A stretch of DNA of 58,961 bases from Bacillota bacterium. GTDB lineage: Bacteria; Bacillota; Clostridia; Christensenellales; SZUA-584. Below, in pieces: positions 43,870 through 51,206 of the stretch. Position 1 is the stretch's first letter. Every line of letters starts with the position of its first letter. Below the pieces are notes generated by a model, which was not told the origin of the DNA, ran no database searches, and was given only the letters and a program-made list of their open reading frames with translations. The stretch covers positions 1 to 58,961 of the forward strand of contig JAEYKW010000007.1 in the NCBI GenBank assembly GCA_023408075.1, given 5' to 3'. Made by a program: the position numbers and the translations under genes.

Positions 43870-44512
43870 AGTGGCACCGTCAATACTTTCTGCAGATTTC
43901 ACCAAGATTTACGACGCTGTCAGAATGCTGGAAAGCGCGGGTGCAGACTACATTCACTGTGATGTGATGGACGGCGTATTTGTGCCCAACTTGACGTTCG
44001 GCCAGAAAATGGTGCGGGATCTGCGGATGCATACAAAGCTGCCGCTCGATGTGCATCTGATGATTGTCGAGCCGGAACGGTACGTGGAAGAGTTCGCCGA
44101 CGCGGGAGCCGATATCATCACCGTGCATGCTGAGGCAACGATGCATCTGGACAGAACCGTTCAGCTCGTGAAAAAGTCCGGCAGGAAATGCGGCGTGTCG
44201 CTGAATCCGCACACGCCTTTGGATGTGCTTGATTATGTGCTCGAGAAGGTGGATATGGTGCTGCTGATGTCGGTGAACCCCGGCTTTGGCGCGCAGAGCT
44301 TCATTCCGTATTCCATCCGCAAAGCGCGGGAGTTAAAACAGATGATCGACGCGCGTGGCCTCTCGACCGATATCGAAATGGACGGCGGCATCGACGCGGA
44401 CAATGTGCGCACTGTCGTGGAGGCGGGTGTCAATGTGATTGTGTCGGGCAATACGATTTTTAAGGCGCAGGACCCGAAAGACATGATCAGCCGCTTAAAG
44501 CTCGAAAAATGA
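43862..44512 (+). CDS. rpe: Ribulose-phosphate 3-epimerase
   Basis: Interconverts ribulose 5-phosphate and xylulose 5-phosphate. The 216-residue TIM barrel has VAPSILSADF, HCDVMDGVFVPNLTFG, LDVHLMI, VNPGFGAQSF and DGGIDADN, with all metal and catalytic positions visible. Overlaps rsgA by 8 nt and thiN by 4 nt. Confidence 0.97.
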   Translation: MIKVAPSILSADFTKIYDAVRMLESAGADYIHCDVMDGVFVPNLTFGQKMVRDLRMHTKLPLDVHLMIVEPERYVEEFADAGADIITVHAEATMHLDRTVQLVKKSGRKCGVSLNPHTPLDVLDYVLEKVDMVLLMSVNPGFGAQSFIPYSIRKARELKQMIDARGLSTDIEMDGGIDADNVRTVVEAGVNVIVSGNTIFKAQDPKDMISRLKLEK

Positions 44513-45141
44513 AATGCGTGATCGTGTCCGGCGGAGACGCGCCGCGCAAAAGCGATTTAAATAAACACTTAAACGGCGCTTCGCTTTTCATTGCCGTAGA
44601 CGGCGCTGCCGATCTTTTGGACCGGTGGGGCCTGCTGCCGCATTACATCATCGGCGACATGGATACGGCGGCCTCAGGCAGCCTGTCGCGGCTTGAGGAT
44701 GGCGGCGCGGCAGCCATAAAGCTGCCGAGAGAAAAAAACGAAACGGACACGCAAGCCGCCATAGACTTTGCGCTCGCATCCGGCGCGGACGATATCGTGC
44801 TGCTGGGCGCGACAGGCGGCCGGTTCGACCATGCGATGGGCAACATAGCCATGCTCGTGCGCGCGGCGCGCGCGGACGTGCGCTGCCGCATCATCGACAA
44901 AACAAACGAGATGTGGGCGGCCACGGGCGAGCACGATGTGCACGGCCGCGCGGGGCAGACCGTCTCCATCATTCCTCTCACGGGCGATTTAATTGTGAAC
45001 GCCACAAATCTTGAATACCCGCTCCAAAATCTTAAGCTCGGCGTGGATGCCTCAAGGGGCATCAGCAACGTCATTTTAAAAAGCCCTGCCCATTTGTCCA
45101 TCGCGGGCGGCTATGCGCTTATTGTGAAGTTAAGAGACTGA
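44509..45141 (+). CDS. thiN: Thiamine diphosphokinase
   Basis: Adds pyrophosphate to thiamine. The 210-residue protein has AVDGAADLL, the GDMDTAASG motif, KNETDTQAAIDFAL and LGATGGRFDHAMGN, all standard. Same neighbours as B. subtilis thiN (rpe before, spoVM after). Confidence 0.93.
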   Translation: MKCVIVSGGDAPRKSDLNKHLNGASLFIAVDGAADLLDRWGLLPHYIIGDMDTAASGSLSRLEDGGAAAIKLPREKNETDTQAAIDFALASGADDIVLLGATGGRFDHAMGNIAMLVRAARADVRCRIIDKTNEMWAATGEHDVHGRAGQTVSIIPLTGDLIVNATNLEYPLQNLKLGVDASRGISNVILKSPAHLSIAGGYALIVKLRD

Positions 45142-45214
45142 ACGTCACACTTTTCGGGCACCCACCGTATGATATAGCAGGAATTAAAGCAGTATCATCA
45201 CGGAGGTGGGTCCC

Positions 45215-45379
45215 TTGTTGTGCGCAAACTGTATCATGCGAAGAATCATCGCAGCTTTCATTATCACTATCGGGGTCATTTTACTCATATGCTTCATGCC
45301 GTATTGGATGTGGCTGGCGCTGCTGGGCGTTGCGCTTATCGTTGTGGGGTGCTTTGTCATTGCCAGAAAAATCTGGTGA
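45215..45379 (+). CDS. Small hydrophobic membrane protein between thiN and spoVM
   Basis: A 54-residue protein that I could not assign to a named family. TTG 45215 has a strong GGAGG (45202-45206) 8 nt upstream; a second TTG follows and an ATG lies at 45236. The N-terminus has a CANC motif, then Arg-Arg, then two hydrophobic stretches: IIAAFIITIGVILLICF and MWLALLGVALIVVGCFVIA, with FMPYW at the turn and a basic end. It is placed 22 bp before the spoVM start, so it is very likely co-transcribed with it. The alternative frame at 45220 is a shadow without this hydrophobic pattern. Confidence 0.75.
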   Translation: MLCANCIMRRIIAAFIITIGVILLICFMPYWMWLALLGVALIVVGCFVIARKIW

Positions 45380-45401
45380 CACATAACTGGAGGTGGAATT
45401 G

Positions 45402-45467
45402 TTGAAAATTTACTGTTTCAAAGCGCCGCGGATATTTCGCGGTATTTTACGGAGGCTTTTTAAGTAA
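45402..45467 (+). CDS. spoVM: Stage V sporulation protein M, short form
   Basis: A 21-residue micropeptide. It begins MKIYCFKAP and ends RRLFK. B. subtilis SpoVM is 26 residues and begins MKFYTIKLP, so the MK(I/F)Y start, the Lys at 7 and the Pro at 9 coincide. The rest is a basic amphipathic helix. SpoVM marks the curved forespore membrane and anchors SpoIVA for coat assembly. TTG start with GGAGGTGG 4-5 nt upstream. Position between thiN and a divergent rpmB is the same as in B. subtilis. It lacks about five C-terminal residues compared with that protein. Confidence 0.85.
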   Translation: MKIYCFKAPRIFRGILRRLFK

Positions 45468-45482
45468 AGCATACATAAAGAA

Positions 45483-45531
45483 TGTCTCAAAATAAGCGTA
45501 AACCGTATCGGGTGGAGCTTATTTTGAGACA
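45483..45531 (+). repeat. Perfect 15-bp inverted repeat between spoVM and rpmB
   Basis: TGTCTCAAAATAAGC (45483-45497) is exactly complementary to GCTTATTTTGAGACA (45517-45531) around a 19-bp loop. No T-run follows on either strand, so it is not a standard terminator, though it could still end or protect the converging transcripts of spoVM and rpmB. Confidence 0.8.
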
Positions 45532-45544
45532 GACATTACATCTT

Positions 45545-45576
45545 AAAAAAAGCAAAAGAGCCGCCAATGGCAGCCC
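45545..45576 (-). terminator. Terminator of rpmB
   Basis: On the - strand, GGGCTGCC (45576-45569), loop ATT and GGCGGCTC (45565-45558) form an 8-bp stem with two G-T pairs, followed by TTTTGCTTTTTTT. It lies 18 bp after the rpmB stop. Confidence 0.8.
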
Positions 45577-45593
45577 TTGATGGTCTATTAAGA

Positions 45594-45782
45594 TTATCCG
45601 CGGGTAACCTTGCCGGAACGCAGGCATCTCGTGCACACATACAGTCTCTTGGGGGAACCGTCCACCATTGCACGGACACGCTGAACGTTGGGTGACCAGG
45701 TTCTTCTCGATTTTCTGTTGGAATGGCTCACCGTGTTACCCGAAACGATACCTTTATTACAAACCTCGCAGTACTTTGCCAT
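45594..45782 (-). CDS. rpmB: 50S ribosomal protein L28
   Basis: A 62-residue L28. NTVSHSNRKSRRTWSPNVQ is the family core. Cys5, Cys8, Cys50 and Cys53 (CEVC and CTRC) make the zinc-binding C+ form rather than the C- paralogue used under zinc limitation. It is the only ribosomal protein gene here and lies opposite to its neighbours, as in B. subtilis. AGAGGTG precedes the ATG. Confidence 0.97.
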   Translation of the reverse strand: MAKYCEVCNKGIVSGNTVSHSNRKSRRTWSPNVQRVRAMVDGSPKRLYVCTRCLRSGKVTRG

Positions 45783-45825
45783 AGCTTAACACCTCTCTTC
45801 TTAACCCGAAAATAGCACGAAAAAT

Positions 45826-45854
45826 ATTTTATCATTGAAGGTACGGTTTTGCAA
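45826..45854 (-). promoter_or_regulatory. Putative promoter of rpmB
   Basis: On the - strand, TTGCAA (45854-45849) and TAAAAT (45831-45826) are 17 bp apart, 44 bp before the rpmB start. Confidence 0.6.
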
Positions 45855-45894
45855 GTCGAATTCTTAAATTTTCATTTCAATTTTTTGAAACGTC

Positions 45895-45923
45895 TTGACG
45901 CTTTTTAAAAAACGCGATAGATT
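45895..45923 (+). promoter_or_regulatory. Putative promoter of the asp23-fakA-recG operon
   Basis: TTGACG (45895-45900) and TAGATT (45918-45923) are 17 bp apart, 47 bp before the asp23 start. It is divergent from the rpmB promoter. Confidence 0.6.
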
Positions 45924-45969
45924 TAACTCACCGGTCTAAAAACGGTAATGACTGCAAGGAGGCTTTTCG

Positions 45970-46320
45970 ATGGCTGTAACACAGCAAAAATCGCTTGGGA
46001 AGATCGTATATTCCGACGAATTTATTTCAAATCTTGCCGGATTGGCTACGATGGATTGCTATGGAATCGTGGGAATGGCCTCTCAAAAGGCGATGGATGG
46101 TATTGTCGAACTGCTTAAAGGCGAGAATCTAAACAAGGGCGTCAAAATTACGACAGAAAACGAGTCTATTCGTATACAGCTTTTCGTCATCGTCGAATAC
46201 GGCGTATCAATATCCGCCGTCGCATCAAATGTCATTGATACTGTCAAGTACAGGGTCGAGTCCATCACGGGCTTGAACGTGGAAAAAGTCGATGTGACAG
46301 TCAATGGCATAAGGGTTTAG
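45970..46320 (+). CDS. Asp23/Gls24 family envelope stress protein (YloU)
   Basis: A 116-residue protein of the Asp23 family. GKIVYSDEFISNLAGLATMDCYGIVGM and the end VEKVDVTVNGIRV (parts quoted) match YloU. Asp23 proteins associate with the membrane through partners and respond to envelope stress. It precedes the DAK-domain gene, a nearly universal pair in Bacillota. AAGGAGG before the ATG. Confidence 0.92.
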   Translation: MAVTQQKSLGKIVYSDEFISNLAGLATMDCYGIVGMASQKAMDGIVELLKGENLNKGVKITTENESIRIQLFVIVEYGVSISAVASNVIDTVKYRVESITGLNVEKVDVTVNGIRV

Positions 46321-46331
46321 GGGGATAAGCT

Positions 46332-47963
46332 ATGCAAGAGAGGTTAACCGGCGAGCTGTTTAAAGACATGGTGCTATCGGCTGCCGCATTGCTTGACAAA
46401 AACAAAAAAGGACTCAACGCACTCAATGTGTTTCCCGTGCCGGACGGCGATACGGGAACCAACATGTCTCTCACACTGATGTCGGCTGTCAAGGAAGTCC
46501 GCAATGCCGATACGTCAAAGATCTGCACGGTGGGCGATGCGCTCTCGCTCGGCGCACTCAAGGGCGCAAGAGGCAACTCGGGTGTGATACTCTCGCAGCT
46601 GTTCCGCGGCCTTTCCAAAAGCCTTGCGGGGCTGGAGACGGCGGGTACGGCGGAATTTGCGAAAGCCATGCAGGAAGGCGTGGACGCGGCCTACAAGGCT
46701 GTGATGAAGCCCAAGGAAGGCACGATTTTAACCGTCGCCAAAGAAATGGCAAAAGCCGCGCTGCGCAGTGCGGGCAAGGGCGAGAATATTTACAAAATGA
46801 TTGATACGGTCATTGAGCAGGGCACCGATACGCTGCGCAAAACGCCGGATATGCTGCCGGTGCTTAAGGAAGCGGGCGTTGTGGACGCGGGCGGCAAAGG
46901 CCTCATCGTCATCTACCGCGGCTTCAAAATGGCGCTGGATGGCGAAACGATCACGGATACGCTCGAGATCGAACCGGAAACAACCGTCGATTTTGCGAAC
47001 ACGCCCGGCTCGGAAAATATCGAATTTGGCTATTGTACAGAATTTTTCATAAAAAACATTCACGAATCCGTCACACAGGATGATATCGACCGTTACCGCG
47101 AGAAGCTCATGAAAATCGGCGACTGCGTGCTCGTGGTGGGCGATCTTCAGCTCGTGAAAACGCACGTACATACCAACGTTCCCGGCAAAGCGCTGCAGTT
47201 TGCGCTTCGCTTCGGAGAACTCTCGCGCATCAAGATCGACAACATGCGCGAGCAGCACACGGAGCTCTTTGAGCACGACGACGAGCCCGAAACGCCGAAG
47301 CAGACGAAAGAGATGGCGGTGGTCACGGTGGCAGCCGGTTCGGGCATTGTCAACATTTTCAAAGAATTCATGGTGGACGAAATTGTGGAAGGCGGGCAGA
47401 CGATGAACCCGTCCACAGAGACGATTTCCAAGGCGATAGAAAAAGCGCCCTCCAACAACGTATTCGTCTTTCCGAACAACAAAAACATCATACTCGCCGC
47501 CGAACAGGCTGCGCAGTTTTCGAGCAAGAACGTGCATGTGATTCCTTCGTATTCGTTCCCGCAGGGCATTACGGGCGTGCTCGCGTTCAACCCCGATCTT
47601 GATTTTGAAGAGAATACGGAGCGCATGAAAAAGGCCATCACCACGGTGAAAACCGGCCAGGTGACAAGCGCGGTGCGCGAATCGAAAATCAACGGACAGA
47701 CGATAAAGAAGGGCGAGCTGATCGGCATACTCGACGGCGACATCGTCTGCCATACGGGCGACATGTTTGAAACCTGCCGCGCGCTGCTTAAAGACATGGT
47801 CACGGACGAAGACAGCGTGATCACGATTTTCTACGGCGAAGGCGTCACCGAAGAGCTGGCGAAACAGATTTCGGATCTGGTGACCGACGAGTACGACGAT
47901 TTTGATGTGGAGCTGCAGTTCGGCGGACAGCCTGTTTATCCGTTCGTGTTTGCGGTGGAATAA
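46332..47963 (+). CDS. DAK phosphatase-domain protein, fatty acid kinase FakA-like (YloV)
   Basis: FakA phosphorylates fatty acids bound to FakB. The 543-residue protein has an N-terminal DhaL-type kinase domain with NVFPVPDGDTGTNMSLTLM (residues about 34-52) and KGARGNSGVILSQLFRG, a middle domain, and a C-terminal YloV-type domain. No fakB is in the window. It lies between asp23 and recG, as yloV does near recG in B. subtilis; the serine dehydratase genes found between them there are absent. Confidence 0.9.
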   Translation: MQERLTGELFKDMVLSAAALLDKNKKGLNALNVFPVPDGDTGTNMSLTLMSAVKEVRNADTSKICTVGDALSLGALKGARGNSGVILSQLFRGLSKSLAGLETAGTAEFAKAMQEGVDAAYKAVMKPKEGTILTVAKEMAKAALRSAGKGENIYKMIDTVIEQGTDTLRKTPDMLPVLKEAGVVDAGGKGLIVIYRGFKMALDGETITDTLEIEPETTVDFANTPGSENIEFGYCTEFFIKNIHESVTQDDIDRYREKLMKIGDCVLVVGDLQLVKTHVHTNVPGKALQFALRFGELSRIKIDNMREQHTELFEHDDEPETPKQTKEMAVVTVAAGSGIVNIFKEFMVDEIVEGGQTMNPSTETISKAIEKAPSNNVFVFPNNKNIILAAEQAAQFSSKNVHVIPSYSFPQGITGVLAFNPDLDFEENTERMKKAITTVKTGQVTSAVRESKINGQTIKKGELIGILDGDIVCHTGDMFETCRALLKDMVTDEDSVITIFYGEGVTEELAKQISDLVTDEYDDFDVELQFGGQPVYPFVFAVE

Positions 47964-49981
47964 TGACGCTCAGTGATCCCGCGGCAAAGGTGAAGGGCAT
48001 CGGCGAAAAGAAAGCCAAGCTCTTGGAAAAGCTCGGCATAGTGAGTCTCGCCGATCTGGTTTACTATATGCCGCGCGGATACGAATCTCAGGGGCAAAAC
48101 GTTTCAATAAGCGCGCTTACAGACGGCGAAGTCTTTAACATCACAGCCGTGATCAACGGAGAGCCGTCTTTCAGAAGGGTAAAAAGCGGTCTTAATTTAG
48201 CCAAATTTTCGTTGCAGGACGAAACCGGCTGGGTTGAGGCTGTTTTTTTCAATCAGCCGTACATTCGCAAGATGTACGGCGACGGCGACCGCGTGTATGT
48301 CTCGGGCCGCGTCAAAAGAGTCGGCAAGCGTTTTCAGTTTACCAATCCACATATGGAAAAGCAGGGCAATGAGCACATGGGGATCAACCCCGTGTATCCG
48401 CTCACGGCGGGGCTCACGCAAAAAACAATGCGCCTTGCCGTCAAGGCGGCTCTTGATGCCGTACGCGGGCAGCTCAACGACATCTTCACAAACGAGTTCA
48501 GAACCGCGCATAAGCTCTCTGAGCTCAATTATTCCATCGCCAATATTCATTTCCCGGAAAACGAAGAAGCGCTCTCGCTCGCAAAACGGCGGCTCATTTT
48601 TGAAGAGCTGCTGCTTTTCAATATTGCGCTGTCTCAGCGCGAAACCGCCGCATTGTCCGGCGCGGCACCGATGGCTGTGACTGACGAAGAAAAGAAGGTT
48701 TTCTTTGACCGGCTCGGATATGAACCGACAAACGCGCAGCGGCGCGTGATGACCGAAATTGAGAATGACTTGCACAAAGAAAAGCCGATGAACAGGCTGC
48801 TGCAGGGCGATGTGGGCAGCGGCAAAACCACGCCCGCGTTTTACGCCATGCACATCTGCGTGAAAAGCGGCTGTCAGTGCGTGCTGATGGCTCCCACGGA
48901 GGTGCTCGCAGCCCAGCACTTTGCCAACGCACAGCGCCTCTTTTGCGATGTGGACATCAACATGGAGCTGCTGACGGGCAGCACACCGGCCGCTCAGCGG
49001 CGTGCGGTTTACGAAAACATCGCAGGCGGGCAGACGGATATTGTGATCGGTACGCACGCGGTGCTTTACGACAACGTGCAGTTTGCGAACTTAGGGCTCA
49101 TCATCACCGACGAGCAGCACCGTTTCGGCGTCGGGCAGCGCGCGATGCTCGAGGTTAAAGGGCGCTCGCCGCATACGCTGATCATGTCGGCCACGCCGAT
49201 TCCGCGCACACTCGCGCTGATACTCTACGGCAAAACGGATATCTCGATACTCGACGAGCTGCCGCCGGGCCGTCGCCCAATAAAAACGTTTTGCGTATCG
49301 GGCCCAAAACGGCGCGATATGTACGGCTTTATCGGCAACGAAATAAAAAACGGGTCGCAGGTATACGTGGTCTGCCCGCTCGTGGAAGAGAGCGATGCCG
49401 TCAATGTGCGTTCCTCGGAGCAGGTTTTTGAGGAAATAAAGCAGCGGTTTTCGGATGCCGCGCTGCTGCACGGACGTTTAAAGCCGCAGGATAAAAACGA
49501 TATCATGGCGCGCTTCAAAGCCAAAGAGTTTTCGATTCTCGTTTCCACCACGGTCATAGAGGTGGGCGTGGACGTGCCGGAAGCCACGGTGATGGTGATT
49601 GAAAACGCGGAGCGTTTCGGCCTTGCGCAGCTGCACCAGCTTCGCGGGCGCGTGGGGCGCGGGCAAAAAACGTCCTATTGCTTTTTGATGTCGGAGCAGG
49701 CCGAAAATGAGCGTTTAAGCATACTCTGCAAAACCAACGACGGCTTTAAAATCGCCGAGGAAGATTTACGGCTGCGCGGGCCCGGGCAGTTCCTCGGCGC
49801 CAAACAGAGCGGCATGTCGGATTTATATATGGCCAATCTCATCAAGGACATGGCGCTGCTGACGCAGACAAGGGAACTCGCGAGCCGTATAAAAACGGAA
49901 AACCCGGAGCTCTATGCGCAATGGCTGATTGCCGCAAACGCGCGATTTTCGCAAAAATTAGAAAAAACCGTGATCAATTAA
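47963..49981 (+). CDS. recG: ATP-dependent DNA helicase RecG
   Basis: RecG remodels stalled forks and Holliday junctions. The 672-residue protein has an N-terminal wedge/OB domain (GYESQGQNVSISAL onward), motif I LQGDVGSGKTTPAFYAM near residue 285, DEQHRFGVGQR, SATPIPRTLAL, TTVIEVGVDVPEA and the QLRGRVGRG motif VI. Starts at the last base of the previous stop. Confidence 0.96.
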   Translation: MTLSDPAAKVKGIGEKKAKLLEKLGIVSLADLVYYMPRGYESQGQNVSISALTDGEVFNITAVINGEPSFRRVKSGLNLAKFSLQDETGWVEAVFFNQPYIRKMYGDGDRVYVSGRVKRVGKRFQFTNPHMEKQGNEHMGINPVYPLTAGLTQKTMRLAVKAALDAVRGQLNDIFTNEFRTAHKLSELNYSIANIHFPENEEALSLAKRRLIFEELLLFNIALSQRETAALSGAAPMAVTDEEKKVFFDRLGYEPTNAQRRVMTEIENDLHKEKPMNRLLQGDVGSGKTTPAFYAMHICVKSGCQCVLMAPTEVLAAQHFANAQRLFCDVDINMELLTGSTPAAQRRAVYENIAGGQTDIVIGTHAVLYDNVQFANLGLIITDEQHRFGVGQRAMLEVKGRSPHTLIMSATPIPRTLALILYGKTDISILDELPPGRRPIKTFCVSGPKRRDMYGFIGNEIKNGSQVYVVCPLVEESDAVNVRSSEQVFEEIKQRFSDAALLHGRLKPQDKNDIMARFKAKEFSILVSTTVIEVGVDVPEATVMVIENAERFGLAQLHQLRGRVGRGQKTSYCFLMSEQAENERLSILCKTNDGFKIAEEDLRLRGPGQFLGAKQSGMSDLYMANLIKDMALLTQTRELASRIKTENPELYAQWLIAANARFSQKLEKTVIN

Positions 49982-49983
49982 AA

Positions 49984-50014
49984 TGAAGTCGCTTAATTTA
50001 TTGCCAGCGTACTT
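49984..50014 (+). promoter_or_regulatory. Possible forespore (sigma-G/F-type) promoter of the first SASP gene
   Basis: TGAAGT (49984-49989), an 18-bp spacer and CGTACTT (50008-50014) resemble the TGAATA / CATACTA pattern of sigma-G promoters. The start codon is 54 bp downstream. The gene function supports it; the boxes are imperfect. Confidence 0.4.
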
Positions 50015-50067
50015 TATTTTTTTTTGGGCAAATTAAATATACAAAGCAATAAAGGAGGTGAAAAGCG

Positions 50068-50256
50068 ATGGCAAGAAACAGAACGTTGGTGCCGGAAGCA
50101 AAAAGCGCCCTTAACAAAATGAAGTATGAAGTGGCAAATGACCTTGGCGTCAATCTGAAAGAGGGTTACAACGGCGATCTCACATCCAAACAGAACGGGT
50201 CTGTGGGCGGTGAGATGGTTAAGAGGATGATCAAGCAGGCTGAAAAAACAAAGTAA
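50068..50256 (+). CDS. Alpha/beta-type small acid-soluble spore protein (first copy)
   Basis: A 62-residue DNA-binding spore protein. KMKYEVANDLGVNLKEGYNG and the later GSVGGEMVKRMIKQAE are the two conserved helices of the family; the EVA sequence is the expected GPR protease cleavage region. These proteins coat spore DNA and protect it. AAAGGAGGTGA precedes the ATG. It follows recG by about 87 bp. Confidence 0.95.
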   Translation: MARNRTLVPEAKSALNKMKYEVANDLGVNLKEGYNGDLTSKQNGSVGGEMVKRMIKQAEKTK

Positions 50257-50308
50257 CACCTATTCACAAAAACAAAAGATTAAGACGGAAATGGAGGACA
50301 TCAAATTT

Positions 50309-50494
50309 ATGTCGAATAGGAACAGGCAAAATCAGAATCTGGACAGCATGAAGTACGAAATTGCGAATGAACTGGGCGTGAACCTAAAGCAGGGCTACAA
50401 CGGCGACCTGACCGCCAAGGAAGCGGGCTATGTGGGCGGTTACATGGTTAAGAGAATGATTGAGCAAGTCGAGCGCCAGATGGCTGGCAAGTAA
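50309..50494 (+). CDS. Alpha/beta-type small acid-soluble spore protein (second copy)
   Basis: A 61-residue paralogue of the previous gene: SMKYEIANELGVNLKQGYNG and GGYMVKRMIEQVERQ. The GPR site EIA is present. ATG 50309 gives the normal start MSNRNRQ, with GGAGG 11 nt before; the frame is open from ATG 50291, but that start overlaps the Shine-Dalgarno. It is 52 bp after the first copy and followed by a terminator. Confidence 0.94.
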   Translation: MSNRNRQNQNLDSMKYEIANELGVNLKQGYNGDLTAKEAGYVGGYMVKRMIEQVERQMAGK

Positions 50495-50508
50495 TCAGGA
50501 TGTTCAAA

Positions 50509-50534
50509 AGCGTCGGGAAACCGGCGCTTTTTTT
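50509..50534 (+). terminator. Terminator of the SASP genes
   Basis: AGCGTCGG (50509-50516), loop GAAA and CCGGCGCT (50521-50528) form an 8-bp stem with one G-T pair, followed by a run of seven T. Confidence 0.9.
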
Positions 50535-50579
50535 GCAGTAGCCCTTGTCATAATGATAATTACAGAAATAAAAAAGCAA

Positions 50580-50608
50580 TGTCAATATATCCATAATAAT
50601 GATATGAT
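50580..50608 (+). promoter_or_regulatory. Weak promoter candidate before the small membrane protein at 50685
   Basis: TGTCAA (50580-50585) and TATGAT (50603-50608) with a 17-bp spacer in an AT-rich region. The -35 is poor. Confidence 0.3.
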
Positions 50609-50684
50609 ATTAATTAATAACATAAAAAGGTTTCATGTATGGCATTAAAAGAATTTAATCTAATAAAAGCGGAGGAATAATGTG

Positions 50685-50867
50685 ATGGTCGAATCAGTAC
50701 TTTCTAATTTTGAACAAGGATCATTGTATCCGTTCTACTACAATACTTTCTTCGAAGTGCTTGCATATATTGTGGGTATTACCGTTATAATTGCGTGTGT
50801 GTATCTTAATGTGTTTTTAATAAAAAAGCTGATTAGACTTTTTAAAAACCAAGATAGCAGCCTTTGA
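50685..50867 (+). CDS. Small single-pass membrane protein, unrecognised
   Basis: A 60-residue protein with no family I can name. ATG 50685 (or GTG 50682) has GGAGG (50671-50675) upstream at normal distance, which supports translation. The N-terminus is polar, then one hydrophobic stretch FFEVLAYIVGITVIIACVYL with NVFLIKK after it, and a basic C-terminal tail. It is AT-richer than its neighbours. It lies between the SASP terminator and a dispersed repeat. Confidence 0.6.
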   Translation: MVESVLSNFEQGSLYPFYYNTFFEVLAYIVGITVIIACVYLNVFLIKKLIRLFKNQDSSL

Positions 50868-50918
50868 CCAAAATTGGCGATTAATTATAATGCGCTCGGC
50901 TGCTGACAAAGTAACAAA

Positions 50919-51026
50919 TGTCATTTTGAGTGAGCGTAAGCGATACGAAAAATCCCATGTTTAAAGCATTTTAACATGGGATGCTTTCCACTTCGTAGTC
51001 ACGTCGCTCCGCTCCTCAGCATGACA
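50919..51026 (+). repeat. Dispersed palindromic repeat, copy C (complete)
   Basis: A roughly 108-bp element with imperfect terminal inverted repeats (TGTCATTTTGAG at the left; CTCAGCATGACA at the right) and a central palindrome AATCCCATGTT / AACATGGGAT. Similarity to copies A and B starts slightly earlier, at 50903. The 340-bp stretch 50868-51206 contains this element, a terminator and a promoter, and no convincing gene; the - strand frame across it is an artefact. Confidence 0.8.
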
Positions 51027-51052
51027 AACAAGAGGTTTTTCATCAGTCTGAG

Positions 51053-51075
51053 CGCCGAGAAACCGGCGTTTTTTT
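51053..51075 (+). terminator. Terminator after the dispersed repeat
   Basis: CGCCG (51053-51057), loop AGAAAC and CGGCG (51064-51068) followed by seven T. It probably ends the transcript of the small membrane protein. Confidence 0.7.
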
Positions 51076-51142
51076 GTACAGGAAATCTGAAGTAACAATC
51101 CATAAGCTGGACATGTAATGGAAAACCAATTTTGTGTACGAT

Positions 51143-51153
51143 TGTGGTATATT
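51143..51153 (+). promoter_or_regulatory. Extended -10 promoter candidate of the alpha/beta hydrolase gene
   Basis: TGG directly precedes TATATT (51148-51153), an extended -10 arrangement. No clear -35 is visible. The start codon is 53 bp downstream. Confidence 0.4.
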
Positions 51154-51206
51154 AAGTCATGATTAAAACAAATAAACCGTTCAACGGTCATTGACGGGGA
51201 GAACGC

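Noticed and set aside
45220..45405. 61-codon frame starting at ATG-like position 45220
   Set aside because: It overlaps the hydrophobic 54-residue frame in another phase, lacks a membrane pattern, and has a poorer start context.
50961..51191. 76-codon - strand frame with the CHAEERSD sequence
   Set aside because: It lies in the dispersed palindromic repeat and in a promoter region. Peptides of this type are known artefacts of such repeats.
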